A DNA stretch of 64,000 bases from Frondihabitans sp. 762G35 (lineage in GTDB: Bacteria > Actinomycetota > Actinomycetes > Actinomycetales > Microbacteriaceae), in NCBI RefSeq assembly GCF_002074055.1, contig NZ_CP014619.1, positions 1 through 64,000 on the forward strand, read 5' to 3'. Each line of letters starts with the position of its first letter. Position 1 is the stretch's first letter. The notes beneath the pieces were generated by a model. The model had not been told where the DNA came from. It saw only the letters and a program-made list of their open reading frames with translations, and did no database searches. The translations under genes were made by a program, and so were the position numbers. Positions 45,107 to 53,062 of this stretch are shown piece after piece.

Positions 45107-45719
45107 ACGAATGGTCGTCCGGCCTAAAAATGTCGGCGGCCTCTCGGATGGCGTAGTAGACGATGACCAACGCGGCGGCCGGGTCTGCCCACCACCACCC
45201 CAGGGTGAGATCGAATGCAAGCCCGAGCAGGACGGCGACGGCGAGAAGACCGTCGATGAAAGTCACGCGCCCCTCAGTCATCAGGACGGGATTCTCGAGA
45301 GCACGACCCGTCCTGGCCTTTCCGACGGCCAGGCTGAACATCACGATCGCGGTCACGGCCGTCCAGACGATCCCCTGGCCGCTCCGAGAAGCGTGATGAC
45401 CGGCGAGCAGCGCCGTGGTCGACTGGATCAGGAGATAGAGAGCCAGAGCGACGAATGCTCCGCCGATGAGTGTGAGGGCACGTCTTCGGCGTTCTTCGCC
45501 GCTCCCGGACAACTCCCACAGCACGACGGTGCTCGCTCCTATCTCGATCAGGCTGTCGAGGCCGAATCCCGCCAGCGCGACCGAAGAGGTAGTGATCGCC
45601 AACAGTGCGAGAACGACCACGCCGACGACGTTCCAGCTCAGAGTGAGAATCTCCAAGGCCATGCCGCGGCGCAGCAGTGATCGTCGGCGCGAGTCGGAAA
45701 GCGGGGCTTGGTCGGACAC
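45105..45719 (-). CDS. CDF-like cation transporter (short)
   Basis: A 204-residue membrane protein of the cation diffusion facilitator superfamily. It has about five to six hydrophobic segments with the metal-site-like GFGLDSLIE and the paired site FIDGLLAVAVL in place of the usual HxxxD motifs. It lacks the C-terminal cytoplasmic domain. It resembles the protein at 48693-49364. GTG 45719 lies four bases after the CDF gene upstream, so it is the third gene of a leftward arsR-cdf-cdf operon. Confidence 0.82.
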   Translation of the reverse strand: MSDQAPLSDSRRRSLLRRGMALEILTLSWNVVGVVVLALLAITTSSVALAGFGLDSLIEIGASTVVLWELSGSGEERRRRALTLIGGAFVALALYLLIQSTTALLAGHHASRSGQGIVWTAVTAIVMFSLAVGKARTGRALENPVLMTEGRVTFIDGLLAVAVLLGLAFDLTLGWWWADPAAALVIVYYAIREAADIFRPDDHS

Positions 45720-45723
45720 AGCG

Positions 45724-46812
45724 TCAGTGCTCAGGGGTGGCGCTGCCGGTGGGCGTCACGGTGAACGAGTCGACATTTCGGAGGGCTTCGCGAACGTGCT
45801 CTGAGGCGTGCTCAGCGAGGTGCGTCGCTTCGTGCAGCTCGGCCGTGCCGACCACGACCGTCGCCGATCCGATGATGCGGTGACCAATCCACCGAAGGTG
45901 CAGGTCACGGACAGCCAGCACGCCTTCCGCGTGTTCGAGGGCGTGCTCGGCACGCTCGTAGAGGTCGGGGTCGATGGCGTCCATGAGGCGTGCGCCGATG
46001 GACTTCACGGTGCCCCACAGCAATAGCAGGATCGAGATTGCGATGAGTAGACCAATGATGGGGTCGGCGAGCGGAAAGCCGAGAAGTACGCCAACCGCAC
46101 CGAGGATGACGGAAAGGGACGTGAAGCCGTCCAGACGTGCGTGGACCCCGTCTGCAACGAGTGCAGCGGAGCCGATCTTCTTTCCGACGCGGATCCTGTA
46201 GATCGCCACCAGCTCGTTGCCAGCAAAGCCGATGAGACCGGCCGCCACGAGCAGCCAGGGGTTCTCGATCGACCGGGGGTGGATGAACCTGCTGATCGCT
46301 TCCCAGCCGGCCACGACCGCGGAGAGCGCGACGACGAAGACGATGAACATGCCTGCGAGGTCTTCGGCTCGCCCGTATCCATAGGTGTAGCGGCCGGTGG
46401 CAATCCGCCGGCCGAGGACGAAAGCGATCCAGAGTGGGACTGCCGTCAGCGCGTCGGCAAAGTTGTGGATGGTGTCGGCTAAAAGGGCGACCGAGCCAGT
46501 CAGCGACACGAGCAGGGCCTGCAAGATGGTTGTGCCGAGCAGGACGAACATACTGATTTTCAGGGCCCGGACGCCGGCCGCGGAGGCCTCCATCGCGTCG
46601 TCGATCGAGTCGGCAGAGTCGTGCGTGTGTGGCACGAAGAGGTCATACAGGAACCCCTTGACCCCGCCGTGCGGGTGCGAGTGTCCGTGTCCGTGTCCGT
46701 GTCCGTGGTCATGGTCATGGCTATGGCCGTGGCCGTGCGAGTGCCCGTGATCGTCGTCATGGTCGTGGGCGTGCGTGTGGGTCGTGTCGCTGCCGCGGGT
46801 GCGCTCGCTCAT
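45724..46812 (-). CDS. dmeF: CDF metal efflux protein with His-rich N-terminus (DmeF-like)
   Basis: A 362-residue cation diffusion facilitator exporting divalent metals such as Co, Ni or Zn. The N-terminal 50 residues are extremely His/Asp/Gly-rich (HAHDHDDDHGHSHGHGHS). Then come the family motif HTHDSADSID, six transmembrane segments with metal sites LADTIHNFADALT and LVADGVHARLDGFTS, and a C-terminal domain (about 275-355). The His-rich start and HTHDSADSID point to the DmeF group. Its ATG overlaps the arsR stop by four bases. Confidence 0.92.
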   Translation of the reverse strand: MSERTRGSDTTHTHAHDHDDDHGHSHGHGHSHDHDHGHGHGHGHSHPHGGVKGFLYDLFVPHTHDSADSIDDAMEASAAGVRALKISMFVLLGTTILQALLVSLTGSVALLADTIHNFADALTAVPLWIAFVLGRRIATGRYTYGYGRAEDLAGMFIVFVVALSAVVAGWEAISRFIHPRSIENPWLLVAAGLIGFAGNELVAIYRIRVGKKIGSAALVADGVHARLDGFTSLSVILGAVGVLLGFPLADPIIGLLIAISILLLLWGTVKSIGARLMDAIDPDLYERAEHALEHAEGVLAVRDLHLRWIGHRIIGSATVVVGTAELHEATHLAEHASEHVREALRNVDSFTVTPTGSATPEH

Positions 46813-47171
46813 GCGGTTACCTCCTCTTCACCATGATGTGGCGCGTAGCCGACGACGTGCTCGGCCTGCTTGATGGCGTCGATGACCAGCTCGGAGGCGT
46901 CCTCATCCGTCAGCCTGTAGAACACGGTCGTGCCCTCGCGGCGGGTCTGCACCATGCGAGACAGGCGCAGCTTCGCCAGATGCTGCGACACCGACGCAGC
47001 ACTCTTGTCGACGACGTCGGCCAAGTGATTCACCGACATCTCCTCGGCGTTCTTCAACGCGAGAATGATGCGAATTCGAGTCGGGTCCGCGAGCATCGCG
47101 AAGACCTCCACGGCCAGTTCCACATACTCGGAATCAGGATCGAGGCCGCATACCTGCTTATTTAAGTGCAC
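46809..47171 (-). CDS. ArsR/SmtB-family metal-responsive repressor
   Basis: A 120-residue winged-helix repressor: ADPTRIRIILALKNAEEMSVNHLADVVDKSAASVSQHLAKLRLSRMVQTRREGTTVFYRL. The C-terminal helix is followed by HVVGYAPHHGEEE, a possible metal-binding tail as in Ni/Co sensors such as NmtR or KmtR. GTG 47171 is used, with CATAAT six bases upstream; the open frame continues further without a start that fits. It heads the operon with the two CDF genes and should repress it until metal binds. Confidence 0.9.
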   Translation of the reverse strand: MHLNKQVCGLDPDSEYVELAVEVFAMLADPTRIRIILALKNAEEMSVNHLADVVDKSAASVSQHLAKLRLSRMVQTRREGTTVFYRLTDEDASELVIDAIKQAEHVVGYAPHHGEEEVTA

Positions 47172-47359
47172 ACGCAGATTATGTACCCGTGGGCGAGGAT
47201 TGGAAAATTCCTCTGCGAGCGGCACCGCAGGAGCGTCATGTATCGGCGTAAGAAAACGGGCGCAAAGCGATCCTGTCCACAACCTCAAAGTGGCGCCTGG
47301 CATCCTCGTCTCATCCTTACTACCGTTTATCTGAACAGGTGATCAGATGAGGAGTCATC

Positions 47360-47767
47360 ATGGCAAGCGACCTGGCCAGCATCGACAGTTGCGAGCTGAA
47401 GATGATCGACCCCGACAAGGTCGACCTGGTTCGGCGCAGCCTGCCCGGAGCGGAAGATGTCCTCGAGCTGGCGGACGTATTCTCTCTTCTCGGCGACCCG
47501 GGCCGGCTTCGCCTTCTGATGTCTCTTCTCGAAGGCGGTGAGATGTGTGTGTGCGATCTCGCCGCGACGACGTCGATGAGTGAAAGCTCCGTGAGTCACG
47601 CACTTCGGCTGCTTCGAGCGCACCGAGTGGTGTCGGTCGCGCGTCGTGGCCGGATGGCCTACTACCGCCTCGACGACGGCCACGTCCGAATGCTCCTCGA
47701 CCTCGGCCTCACCCACACCGGTCACACGGTGGCGATCCACCCCGAGACCACCGGAGTCAACGAGTGA
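47360..47767 (+). CDS. ArsR/SmtB-family metal sensor
   Basis: A 135-residue repressor with LADVFSLLGDPGRLRLLMSLLEGGEMCVCDLAATTSMSESSVSHALRLLRAHRVVSVARRGRMAYYRL. The Cys pair in EMCVCDLA is the alpha-3 type metal site of CadC/CmtR sensors. The last helix has DDGHVRMLL...THTGHTVAIH, an alpha-5 site as in SmtB and CzrA. It may therefore carry both site types. ATG 47360 follows GAGGAG. It precedes and overlaps a CDF exporter gene. Confidence 0.92.
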   Translation: MASDLASIDSCELKMIDPDKVDLVRRSLPGAEDVLELADVFSLLGDPGRLRLLMSLLEGGEMCVCDLAATTSMSESSVSHALRLLRAHRVVSVARRGRMAYYRLDDGHVRMLLDLGLTHTGHTVAIHPETTGVNE

Positions 47768-48696
47768 CCGACACGCACCAGCATGACAAGGCACACAGTC
47801 ATGGCGCCGCTCCCGACGCCAACTCTCGGCTGCTGAGCATCGCCTTGGCGTTGATCGTCGGGTTCCTTCTCGTGGAAGCCGTCGTCGCGATCATCTCCGG
47901 GTCTCTCGCTCTGTTGTCCGACGCAGGACACATGCTTACCGATGCCGCAGCCCTTGCCGGTTCTCTCGTCGCGATCCGCCTCGCCGCCCGCCCCAGTACC
48001 TCCAGATGGACATTCGGGCTGAAACGTGCCGAGATTCTCTCCGCCGCAGTCAACGGGGTCACCCTCGTGGTTATCAGTGCCATCGTCGCCATCGAAGCCA
48101 TCCGGCGGCTTCTGGACCCGCCCAGGGTCGAAGGCGGACCGGTTCTCATCGTCGCGCTCCTCGGCGTTGCAGTGAACATCGTCGCCGTCTGGGTTCTCGC
48201 GAAAGCAAACCGGCAGAGCCTGAACGTCGAAGGGTCGTTCCAGCACATCCTCACCGACCTGTATGGGTTCATCGCCACCGTCATCGCCGGGATCGTCATC
48301 CTGGTCACCGGCTTCACGCGCGCCGACTCCATCGCCTCGCTAATCGTCGTTGTCTTGATGCTGCATGCGGCGTGGGGGCTGCTGAAAGACTCCGGCCGCA
48401 TCCTCCTCGAGGGCACCCCAGAAGGTGTCGACCTCGACGCAATCCGCGGACACCTGCTCGAACCCGCCCATGTTCTCGCGGTCCACGACCTCCACGCGTG
48501 GACGGTCACCTCGGACCTCCCCGCCCTGTCAGCGCACGTGACCCTGACGGACGAGTGCTTCCAGGACGGCCACGCACCCCGCGTTCTCGACGAGCTGCAA
48601 GCGTGCCTGGTCGGGCACTTCGATGTCGAGCACAGCACCTTCCAACTCGAGCCCGCCGGCCACACCGCCCATGAACCCGGAACGGACCACGCATGA
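47764..48696 (+). CDS. czcD: CDF zinc/cobalt/cadmium efflux protein (CzcD-like)
   Basis: A 310-residue CDF exporter with six membrane segments. The metal sites read LLSDAGHMLTDAAAL and SFQHILTDLYGFIATV, both with the HxxxD pattern. The C-terminal cytoplasmic domain has HDLHAWTVTSDLPALSAHVTL. GTG 47764 overlaps the sensor gene stop by four bases; the stop overlaps the next gene start (ATGA). Together they form a sensor-exporter operon for Zn, Co or Cd. Confidence 0.94.
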   Translation: MTDTHQHDKAHSHGAAPDANSRLLSIALALIVGFLLVEAVVAIISGSLALLSDAGHMLTDAAALAGSLVAIRLAARPSTSRWTFGLKRAEILSAAVNGVTLVVISAIVAIEAIRRLLDPPRVEGGPVLIVALLGVAVNIVAVWVLAKANRQSLNVEGSFQHILTDLYGFIATVIAGIVILVTGFTRADSIASLIVVVLMLHAAWGLLKDSGRILLEGTPEGVDLDAIRGHLLEPAHVLAVHDLHAWTVTSDLPALSAHVTLTDECFQDGHAPRVLDELQACLVGHFDVEHSTFQLEPAGHTAHEPGTDHA

Positions 48697-49364
48697 CCAG
48701 CACCGAAGCGATCCCTGTCCCGCCTCGCACCAGGATCTTGCGCCGCCGGATTCGGCTGATCGTCGCAGCGACCATCACCTACAACGCCATCGAGGCGGTC
48801 GTCGCGATCACCGCCGGCACCATGGCATCCTCCGCAGCCCTCGTCGGCTTCGGCCTGGACTCCATCGTCGAGGTCCTCTCCGCCGTGGCGATCGCCTGGC
48901 AGTTCACCGCTCGCGATCCCGAGACACGGGAACGGACGGCCCTGCGCGTTATCGCGATCTCGTTCTTCGCTCTCGCGATCTACGTCACCATCGACGCCGC
49001 ACTCTCGTTGACCGGCGTCCGTGAGGCCGAGCACAGCCCCGTCGGCATCGTTCTCACCGTATTCAGCTTGCTGATCATGCCCGCCCTCAGCCTCGCTGAA
49101 CGGCGCACCGGCCGAGAACTCGGCTCCGCGTCCGCGATTGCCGATTCGAAGCAGACCCTCATTTGCGCCTACCTGTCGGCCGCGGTCCTCGTCGGGCTGC
49201 TACTCAACAGCCTGTTCGGGTGGACCTGGGCGGACCCGGTGGCAGCGCTTGTGGTGGTCGTGTTCGCCGTTAAAGAAGGCATCGAGGCGTGGCGAGGTGA
49301 CAGTTGCACCGTCCCGGTCTCGGTCCTCACCGGGGAACGCGAACCAGAAGACGACGACCACTAA
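48693..49364 (+). CDS. CDF-like cation transporter (short)
   Basis: A 223-residue membrane protein like that at 45105-45719. It has ALVGFGLDSIVEVLSAVAIAWQF at the first site and DSKQTLICAYLSAAVLVGLLLNSLFGWTWADP at the second, with no cytoplasmic C-terminal domain. It is the third gene of the rightward arsR-czcD operon, starting inside the stop of the CDF gene. That both CDF operons end with such a short relative suggests it works with the main exporter. Confidence 0.85.
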   Translation: MTSTEAIPVPPRTRILRRRIRLIVAATITYNAIEAVVAITAGTMASSAALVGFGLDSIVEVLSAVAIAWQFTARDPETRERTALRVIAISFFALAIYVTIDAALSLTGVREAEHSPVGIVLTVFSLLIMPALSLAERRTGRELGSASAIADSKQTLICAYLSAAVLVGLLLNSLFGWTWADPVAALVVVVFAVKEGIEAWRGDSCTVPVSVLTGEREPEDDDH

Positions 49365-49400
49365 TCGACGAACTCATCCAGCCGCGGGACGTGCCAGCTC

Positions 49401-49745
49401 TCACGATGTTGATCGCGCGTGGGGCGCAAACATGATCACGGCCACGCCGAGGAGGCAGATGATCGCCCCGGTGATGTCCCATCGGTCGGGATGGAACTTG
49501 TCGGCGACCATCGCCCAGACGAGCGAGCCGGCAACGAAGACGCCTCCGTATGCGGCCATAATCCGCCCGAACTCGGCACTGGGCTGCAGAGTGGCGATGA
49601 AGCCGTAGGCGCCGAGGGCGATGACGCCAAGCCCTGCCCACCACCACGCGCGCCCTTCGCGGACGGCTTGCCACACAAGCCATGCCCCGCCGATCTCTGC
49701 GATAGCGGCGAACACGAATAAGACGACGACTCGCGCGATGGTCAT
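49401..49745 (-). CDS. YnfA-family (UPF0060) membrane protein
   Basis: A 114-residue protein with four membrane segments in the YnfA pattern: [16 protein letters not shown], an [20 protein letters not shown] segment, [16 protein letters not shown] and an [14 protein letters not shown] segment. The family is related to small multidrug transporters and often lies in metal or arsenic clusters; its substrate is uncertain. It is convergent with the CDF operon and downstream of arsC. Confidence 0.92.
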   Translation of the reverse strand: MTIARVVVLFVFAAIAEIGGAWLVWQAVREGRAWWWAGLGVIALGAYGFIATLQPSAEFGRIMAAYGGVFVAGSLVWAMVADKFHPDRWDITGAIICLLGVAVIMFAPHARSTS

Positions 49746-49778
49746 GCTCGATCATCCCAGGCCGGTTCCCTCGGAGAT

Positions 49779-50177
49779 CTACGTGCGGTCCAGAAGGTCC
49801 GTCGCGATCTGTCGAGCGACAGCTTCCCGTAGCGGCCTCACCGACTCGACGTCCCAGTTCTGCGGGTTCGGGAACGACCACTTCAGCACACGCCCTGTTG
49901 GCGTGCTCGGCAGCACGAGGCCCGGCTTCATGAGAACCACGACGTCGGCCTGATCGAGGTCCGCACTCGTGACTGCTTGCGGTTGCCGCTGGCTGATGTC
50001 CATCCCCAGCTCCGCGATGCTCGCCGCGACCGCGGGGTTCACCTTCTCGTCGGGGGCGATTCCGGCGGAATTGACGGTGTAATCGTCTCCGGCCAGGTGC
50101 TCGAGGAGGGCCGCGCCGAGCTGGGAGCGGCCGGCATTGTGCTGGCAGATGAACAGCACGGTGGGCTTGTCGCTCAT
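49779..50177 (-). CDS. arsC: Arsenate reductase, low-molecular-weight phosphatase type
   Basis: The enzyme reduces arsenate to arsenite using thiols. The 132-residue protein has the phosphatase P-loop Cys11-x5-Arg17 in FICQHNAGRSQLGAALL. It also has a family Asp-Pro-like region near the end (FPNPQNWDVES, where the usual DP is NP). ATG 50177 overlaps the flavoprotein stop by four bases. It belongs to the leftward operon with the aquaporin and flavoprotein. Confidence 0.93.
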   Translation of the reverse strand: MSDKPTVLFICQHNAGRSQLGAALLEHLAGDDYTVNSAGIAPDEKVNPAVAASIAELGMDISQRQPQAVTSADLDQADVVVLMKPGLVLPSTPTGRVLKWSFPNPQNWDVESVRPLREAVARQIATDLLDRT

Positions 50178-51556
50178 GCGGTGACCGCCTGACGGTGCTC
50201 GCGGGACCAGGACTGGGTGGCGACTTGCACGGCATCCCACGGGGAGCCGAGCGGGGGCGTGTAGGAGAGGTCGAGTTCGCTGACCTGCTCCACGGTGAGG
50301 CCGGCGTGCAGGGCGACGGCGTAGGTGTCGACGCGTTTGGCGGTCTCGGTGCCGAGGCGGCCGACGAGCTGAGCGCCGAGGAGTCGCCCGTCGCGGCTGT
50401 CGCCGGTGACACGGATCGAGATCGGTTGCGCGCCCGGGTAGTACCGCTTGTGATCGTCCGCGATCGCGGTTGTGCTGACGGGGGCGAATCCGGCAGCGAG
50501 TGCTTCGTGTTCGCGGAGGCCGGTGCGGGAGGCGACGAGGTCGAAGACCTTCACGACCTGGGTTCCGACGGACCCGGCGAACCGTGCGGTGCCGCCGAGG
50601 GCGTTTTCGCCGGCGACGCGGCCCTGCTTGTGCGCGGTCGTACCGAGGGGAAGGTACGTGGTGCCGAGGAGACGATGGTGGGTAGTGACTCCATCGCCGG
50701 CCGCGAACACATCGGGAAGACCTGTCCGCATGGTGTCGTCGACGACAACCGCGCGGCCGGCGCCGAGGGTCGCGCCGGCGCCCTCGAGGAGGTCGGTGTT
50801 CGGGCGGACGCCGACGACGACGAGGACGACGTCGGCAGTGTGAGTCACCGGTTCGCCGTGGTGGGTGGCGCTGACGGTGAGGCTGTCGCCGATCTTGTCG
50901 ATTCGGTTGACGGTGGTGTCGGTGAGGACGGTGACGCCGTGGTCGGTGAGTTCCGTGTGCACGAGGGCGCCGAGTTCCGGGTCGAGGGTGGAGAGCACTT
51001 CCGGGCCGCGCTGGATCTGCGTGGTCCGGATGCCTCGGACGGTGAACGCTTCGGCCATTTCCAGGCCGACGTAGCCGGCGCCGACGATGATTGCGGTTGC
51101 GGGGTTGCGGGTTTCGAGGAACCGGTCGAGGGCGAAGGTGTCGCCCATGGAGTGGATGACGTGCACCCCGTCCTCGGGCCCCAACGCATCGAGGCCTTCG
51201 ATGCCGGCATGGGAGGGGAGTGCACCGGTGCCGACCATGAGGGCGTCGTAGTCGATGGTGGACTCCGTGCCGTCGAGGGCGCGGACGGCGAGGCGGTGAC
51301 CTGTCACGTCGATCGACGTCGCGAAGGTCTCCAGGCGGAGGTTCATGCCGGTGGCTTCGAGGTCGGCGTGGGTGCGGTGGGCGAGGGACTGCCAGGGCTG
51401 CACTTCGCGGGAGAAGAAGTACGGGATGCCGCAGATGGAGAAGTTCGGGTACGCGTCCGCGACGACGACGGTCACATCAACGGACGGGTCGAGTTCGCGG
51501 GCGCGGAGCGCGGCGGAGATTCCGGCGTCCGAACCGCCGATGGCAACGAGATGCAT
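50174..51556 (-). CDS. FAD-dependent disulfide oxidoreductase (CoA-disulfide-reductase-like)
   Basis: A 460-residue flavoprotein. The N-terminal FAD motif is VAIGGSDAGISAALRARE, followed by Cys42 in FSICGIPYF, the single redox cysteine of CoA-disulfide reductases and NADH oxidases. An NAD motif reads IIVGAGYVGLEMAEAF (about 155-170), then the FAD-binding DVFAAGDG, and a C-terminal dimerisation domain. In an arsenic operon it may recycle the thiol used by ArsC or act on arsenic directly; this is inference. ATG 51556 is chosen from the Rossmann start. Confidence 0.88.
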   Translation of the reverse strand: MHLVAIGGSDAGISAALRARELDPSVDVTVVVADAYPNFSICGIPYFFSREVQPWQSLAHRTHADLEATGMNLRLETFATSIDVTGHRLAVRALDGTESTIDYDALMVGTGALPSHAGIEGLDALGPEDGVHVIHSMGDTFALDRFLETRNPATAIIVGAGYVGLEMAEAFTVRGIRTTQIQRGPEVLSTLDPELGALVHTELTDHGVTVLTDTTVNRIDKIGDSLTVSATHHGEPVTHTADVVLVVVGVRPNTDLLEGAGATLGAGRAVVVDDTMRTGLPDVFAAGDGVTTHHRLLGTTYLPLGTTAHKQGRVAGENALGGTARFAGSVGTQVVKVFDLVASRTGLREHEALAAGFAPVSTTAIADDHKRYYPGAQPISIRVTGDSRDGRLLGAQLVGRLGTETAKRVDTYAVALHAGLTVEQVSELDLSYTPPLGSPWDAVQVATQSWSREHRQAVTA

Positions 51557-51578
51557 GAGAGAGCCTTTCCGGGGCGGG

Positions 51579-52334
51579 TCAGGCGGATGCCTGGTCGAGG
51601 TGCGGGACCACGACGTCGTCGGCGGACCGGGCGACGTCGGGATAAAGGACAAGCAGCAAAGCGCAGCCGACAGCTGCTCCGAGCAGCTGCATGCCGATGA
51701 ATGCAGGGGTCGAGGTCGGGGCGATGCCGGCGAAGGTATCGGTGAAGATCCGGCCGATGGTCACGGCGGGGTTCGCGAACGAGGTGGAGCTGGTGAACCA
51801 GTACGCCGCCCCGATATACGCCCCGACCGCGGGAGCTGCCAGTGCCCCTCGATCGGTGGGGGCGAGGGCAAAGATCACCAGGATGAGCCCCGCCGTGGCG
51901 ACGACCTCCCCGAGGAGGTGTCCGCTGGTGACGCGGTGCGTGGTGGAGACGGTGGTGGGGGTGTCGAACATGGTGTTCGCCAGGACCGCTCCGAGGATCG
52001 CCCCGACGACCTGCGCGACGACGTAGGGAAGGAGCAGTGCTGAGCGGAGCCCGTTTCGGGTTCGGCGGCCAAGAGCCCAGTCAGCCAGCGTGACCACCGG
52101 GTTGAAGTGTGCCCCGGAGATCGGGCCGAGCATCAGGATCAGGACCGTGAGTCCGAGGGCGGTGGTGAGGCTGTTCTCGAGCAGTTGCAGGCCGACGTCG
52201 TGCGGGCTGAGCTGCTGGGCCATGATCCCGGACCCGACGACGACCGTCACCAGCAGACCCGTCCCGAGCAGCTCCGCCAGCAGACGGCGCAGGAGATCGG
52301 CGCGTGGGATCGAGGTCGAGGAGGGCACGTCCAC
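51579..52334 (-). CDS. aqpS: MIP-family aquaglyceroporin
   Basis: A roughly 251-residue channel of the aquaporin/GlpF family with six membrane spans and two half-helix motifs: GAHFNPVVTLADWALGRR and TSFANPAVTIGRIFT. Aquaglyceroporins in ars clusters let arsenite leave the cell, replacing ArsB/Acr3. The start is uncertain: GTG 52334 is used, GTG 52328 is as likely, and a TTG at 52364 lies inside the operator. It is divergent from the ArsR-ArsC fusion gene with one operator between them, and is the first gene of the leftward operon to arsC. Confidence 0.88.
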   Translation of the reverse strand: MDVPSSTSIPRADLLRRLLAELLGTGLLVTVVVGSGIMAQQLSPHDVGLQLLENSLTTALGLTVLILMLGPISGAHFNPVVTLADWALGRRTRNGLRSALLLPYVVAQVVGAILGAVLANTMFDTPTTVSTTHRVTSGHLLGEVVATAGLILVIFALAPTDRGALAAPAVGAYIGAAYWFTSSTSFANPAVTIGRIFTDTFAGIAPTSTPAFIGMQLLGAAVGCALLLVLYPDVARSADDVVVPHLDQASA

Positions 52335-52352
52335 ATCTTGACGGCAACCAGG

Positions 52353-52374
52353 TACCTCAGTCAAGATTGAGGTA
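52353..52374. promoter_or_regulatory. ArsR operator TACCTCA-N8-TGAGGTA
   Basis: A perfect 7-bp inverted repeat with an 8-base spacer lies in the 40-bp gap between the divergent aquaglyceroporin and arsR-arsC fusion genes. It ends at the base before ATG 52375, so binding would block both promoters and the start itself. Confidence 0.75.
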
Positions 52375-53049
52375 ATGAACGCTGAACTAACTGAGACGAT
52401 CGAGGCTCGGGCCGCGAAGCATGCCGCCCTGGCCGATCCGGCACGCCTACGAATCGTCGACCTCCTGACCCTCGGTGACGTCTCCCCGACCGATATGGGC
52501 CAGCAGCTCGGGATGCCCTCGAATCTCGTGGCGCATCACCTCAAGGTGCTGGAAGGCGTGGGCATTCTCGTTCGGGTCCGGTCCGAGGGTGACCGCCGGC
52601 GCAGCTACCTCCACCTCGCCCCCGGCGCCCTGGCCGGGCTCACCCCGACGGCGACCATGGCTGCACACCGTGTCGTGTTCGTCTGCACCGGGAACTCCGC
52701 CCGGTCCCAGCTCGCCGCAGCCCTGTGGTCGAGTGCGAGCAGCATCCCTGCCACATCGGGGGGAACTCACCCCGCTGAGCGGGTCGAACCGGGCGCTATT
52801 CGGGCAGCGAAGCGGCACCACCTGGACGTGCATGAAGCCACCCCGCAGCTGCTCGCTGACGTTCTTGGGCCGGATGATTTCGTGGTCACGGTCTGCGACA
52901 ACGCTCACGAAGAACTGACCGTCCCCTCCGGGCTGCACTGGTCGATCCCCGACCCCGTCCAGACCGGCACGGATGCGGCGTTCGAGGCCGCTTTCACGGA
53001 CCTCGAACACCGCATCCAGGAACTCGCGCCCCGCCTCACCAAGGCCTAG
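52375..53049 (+). CDS. ArsR repressor fused to arsenate reductase (LMW phosphatase fold)
   Basis: A 224-residue two-domain protein. Residues 1-90 are an ArsR-type winged helix (AKHAALADPARLRIVDLLTLGDVSPTDMGQQLGMPSNLVAHHLKVLEGVGILVRVR) without an obvious cysteine metal site. Residues 97-224 are a low-molecular-weight phosphatase with Cys104-x5-Arg110 (VFVCTGNSARSQ) and a possible WSIPDP acid loop. The sensor and the reductase are thus in one chain. It is divergent from the aquaporin-flavoprotein-arsC operon. Confidence 0.9.
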   Translation: MNAELTETIEARAAKHAALADPARLRIVDLLTLGDVSPTDMGQQLGMPSNLVAHHLKVLEGVGILVRVRSEGDRRRSYLHLAPGALAGLTPTATMAAHRVVFVCTGNSARSQLAAALWSSASSIPATSGGTHPAERVEPGAIRAAKRHHLDVHEATPQLLADVLGPDDFVVTVCDNAHEELTVPSGLHWSIPDPVQTGTDAAFEAAFTDLEHRIQELAPRLTKA

Positions 53050-53062
53050 GCTGCCCTGAGGC

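Noticed and set aside
46680-46800. Simple-sequence tract with repeating GTG/GTC/CCG units
   Set aside because: It looks like a microsatellite but is simply the coding sequence for the His/Asp/Gly-rich N-terminus of the CDF protein read on the other strand.
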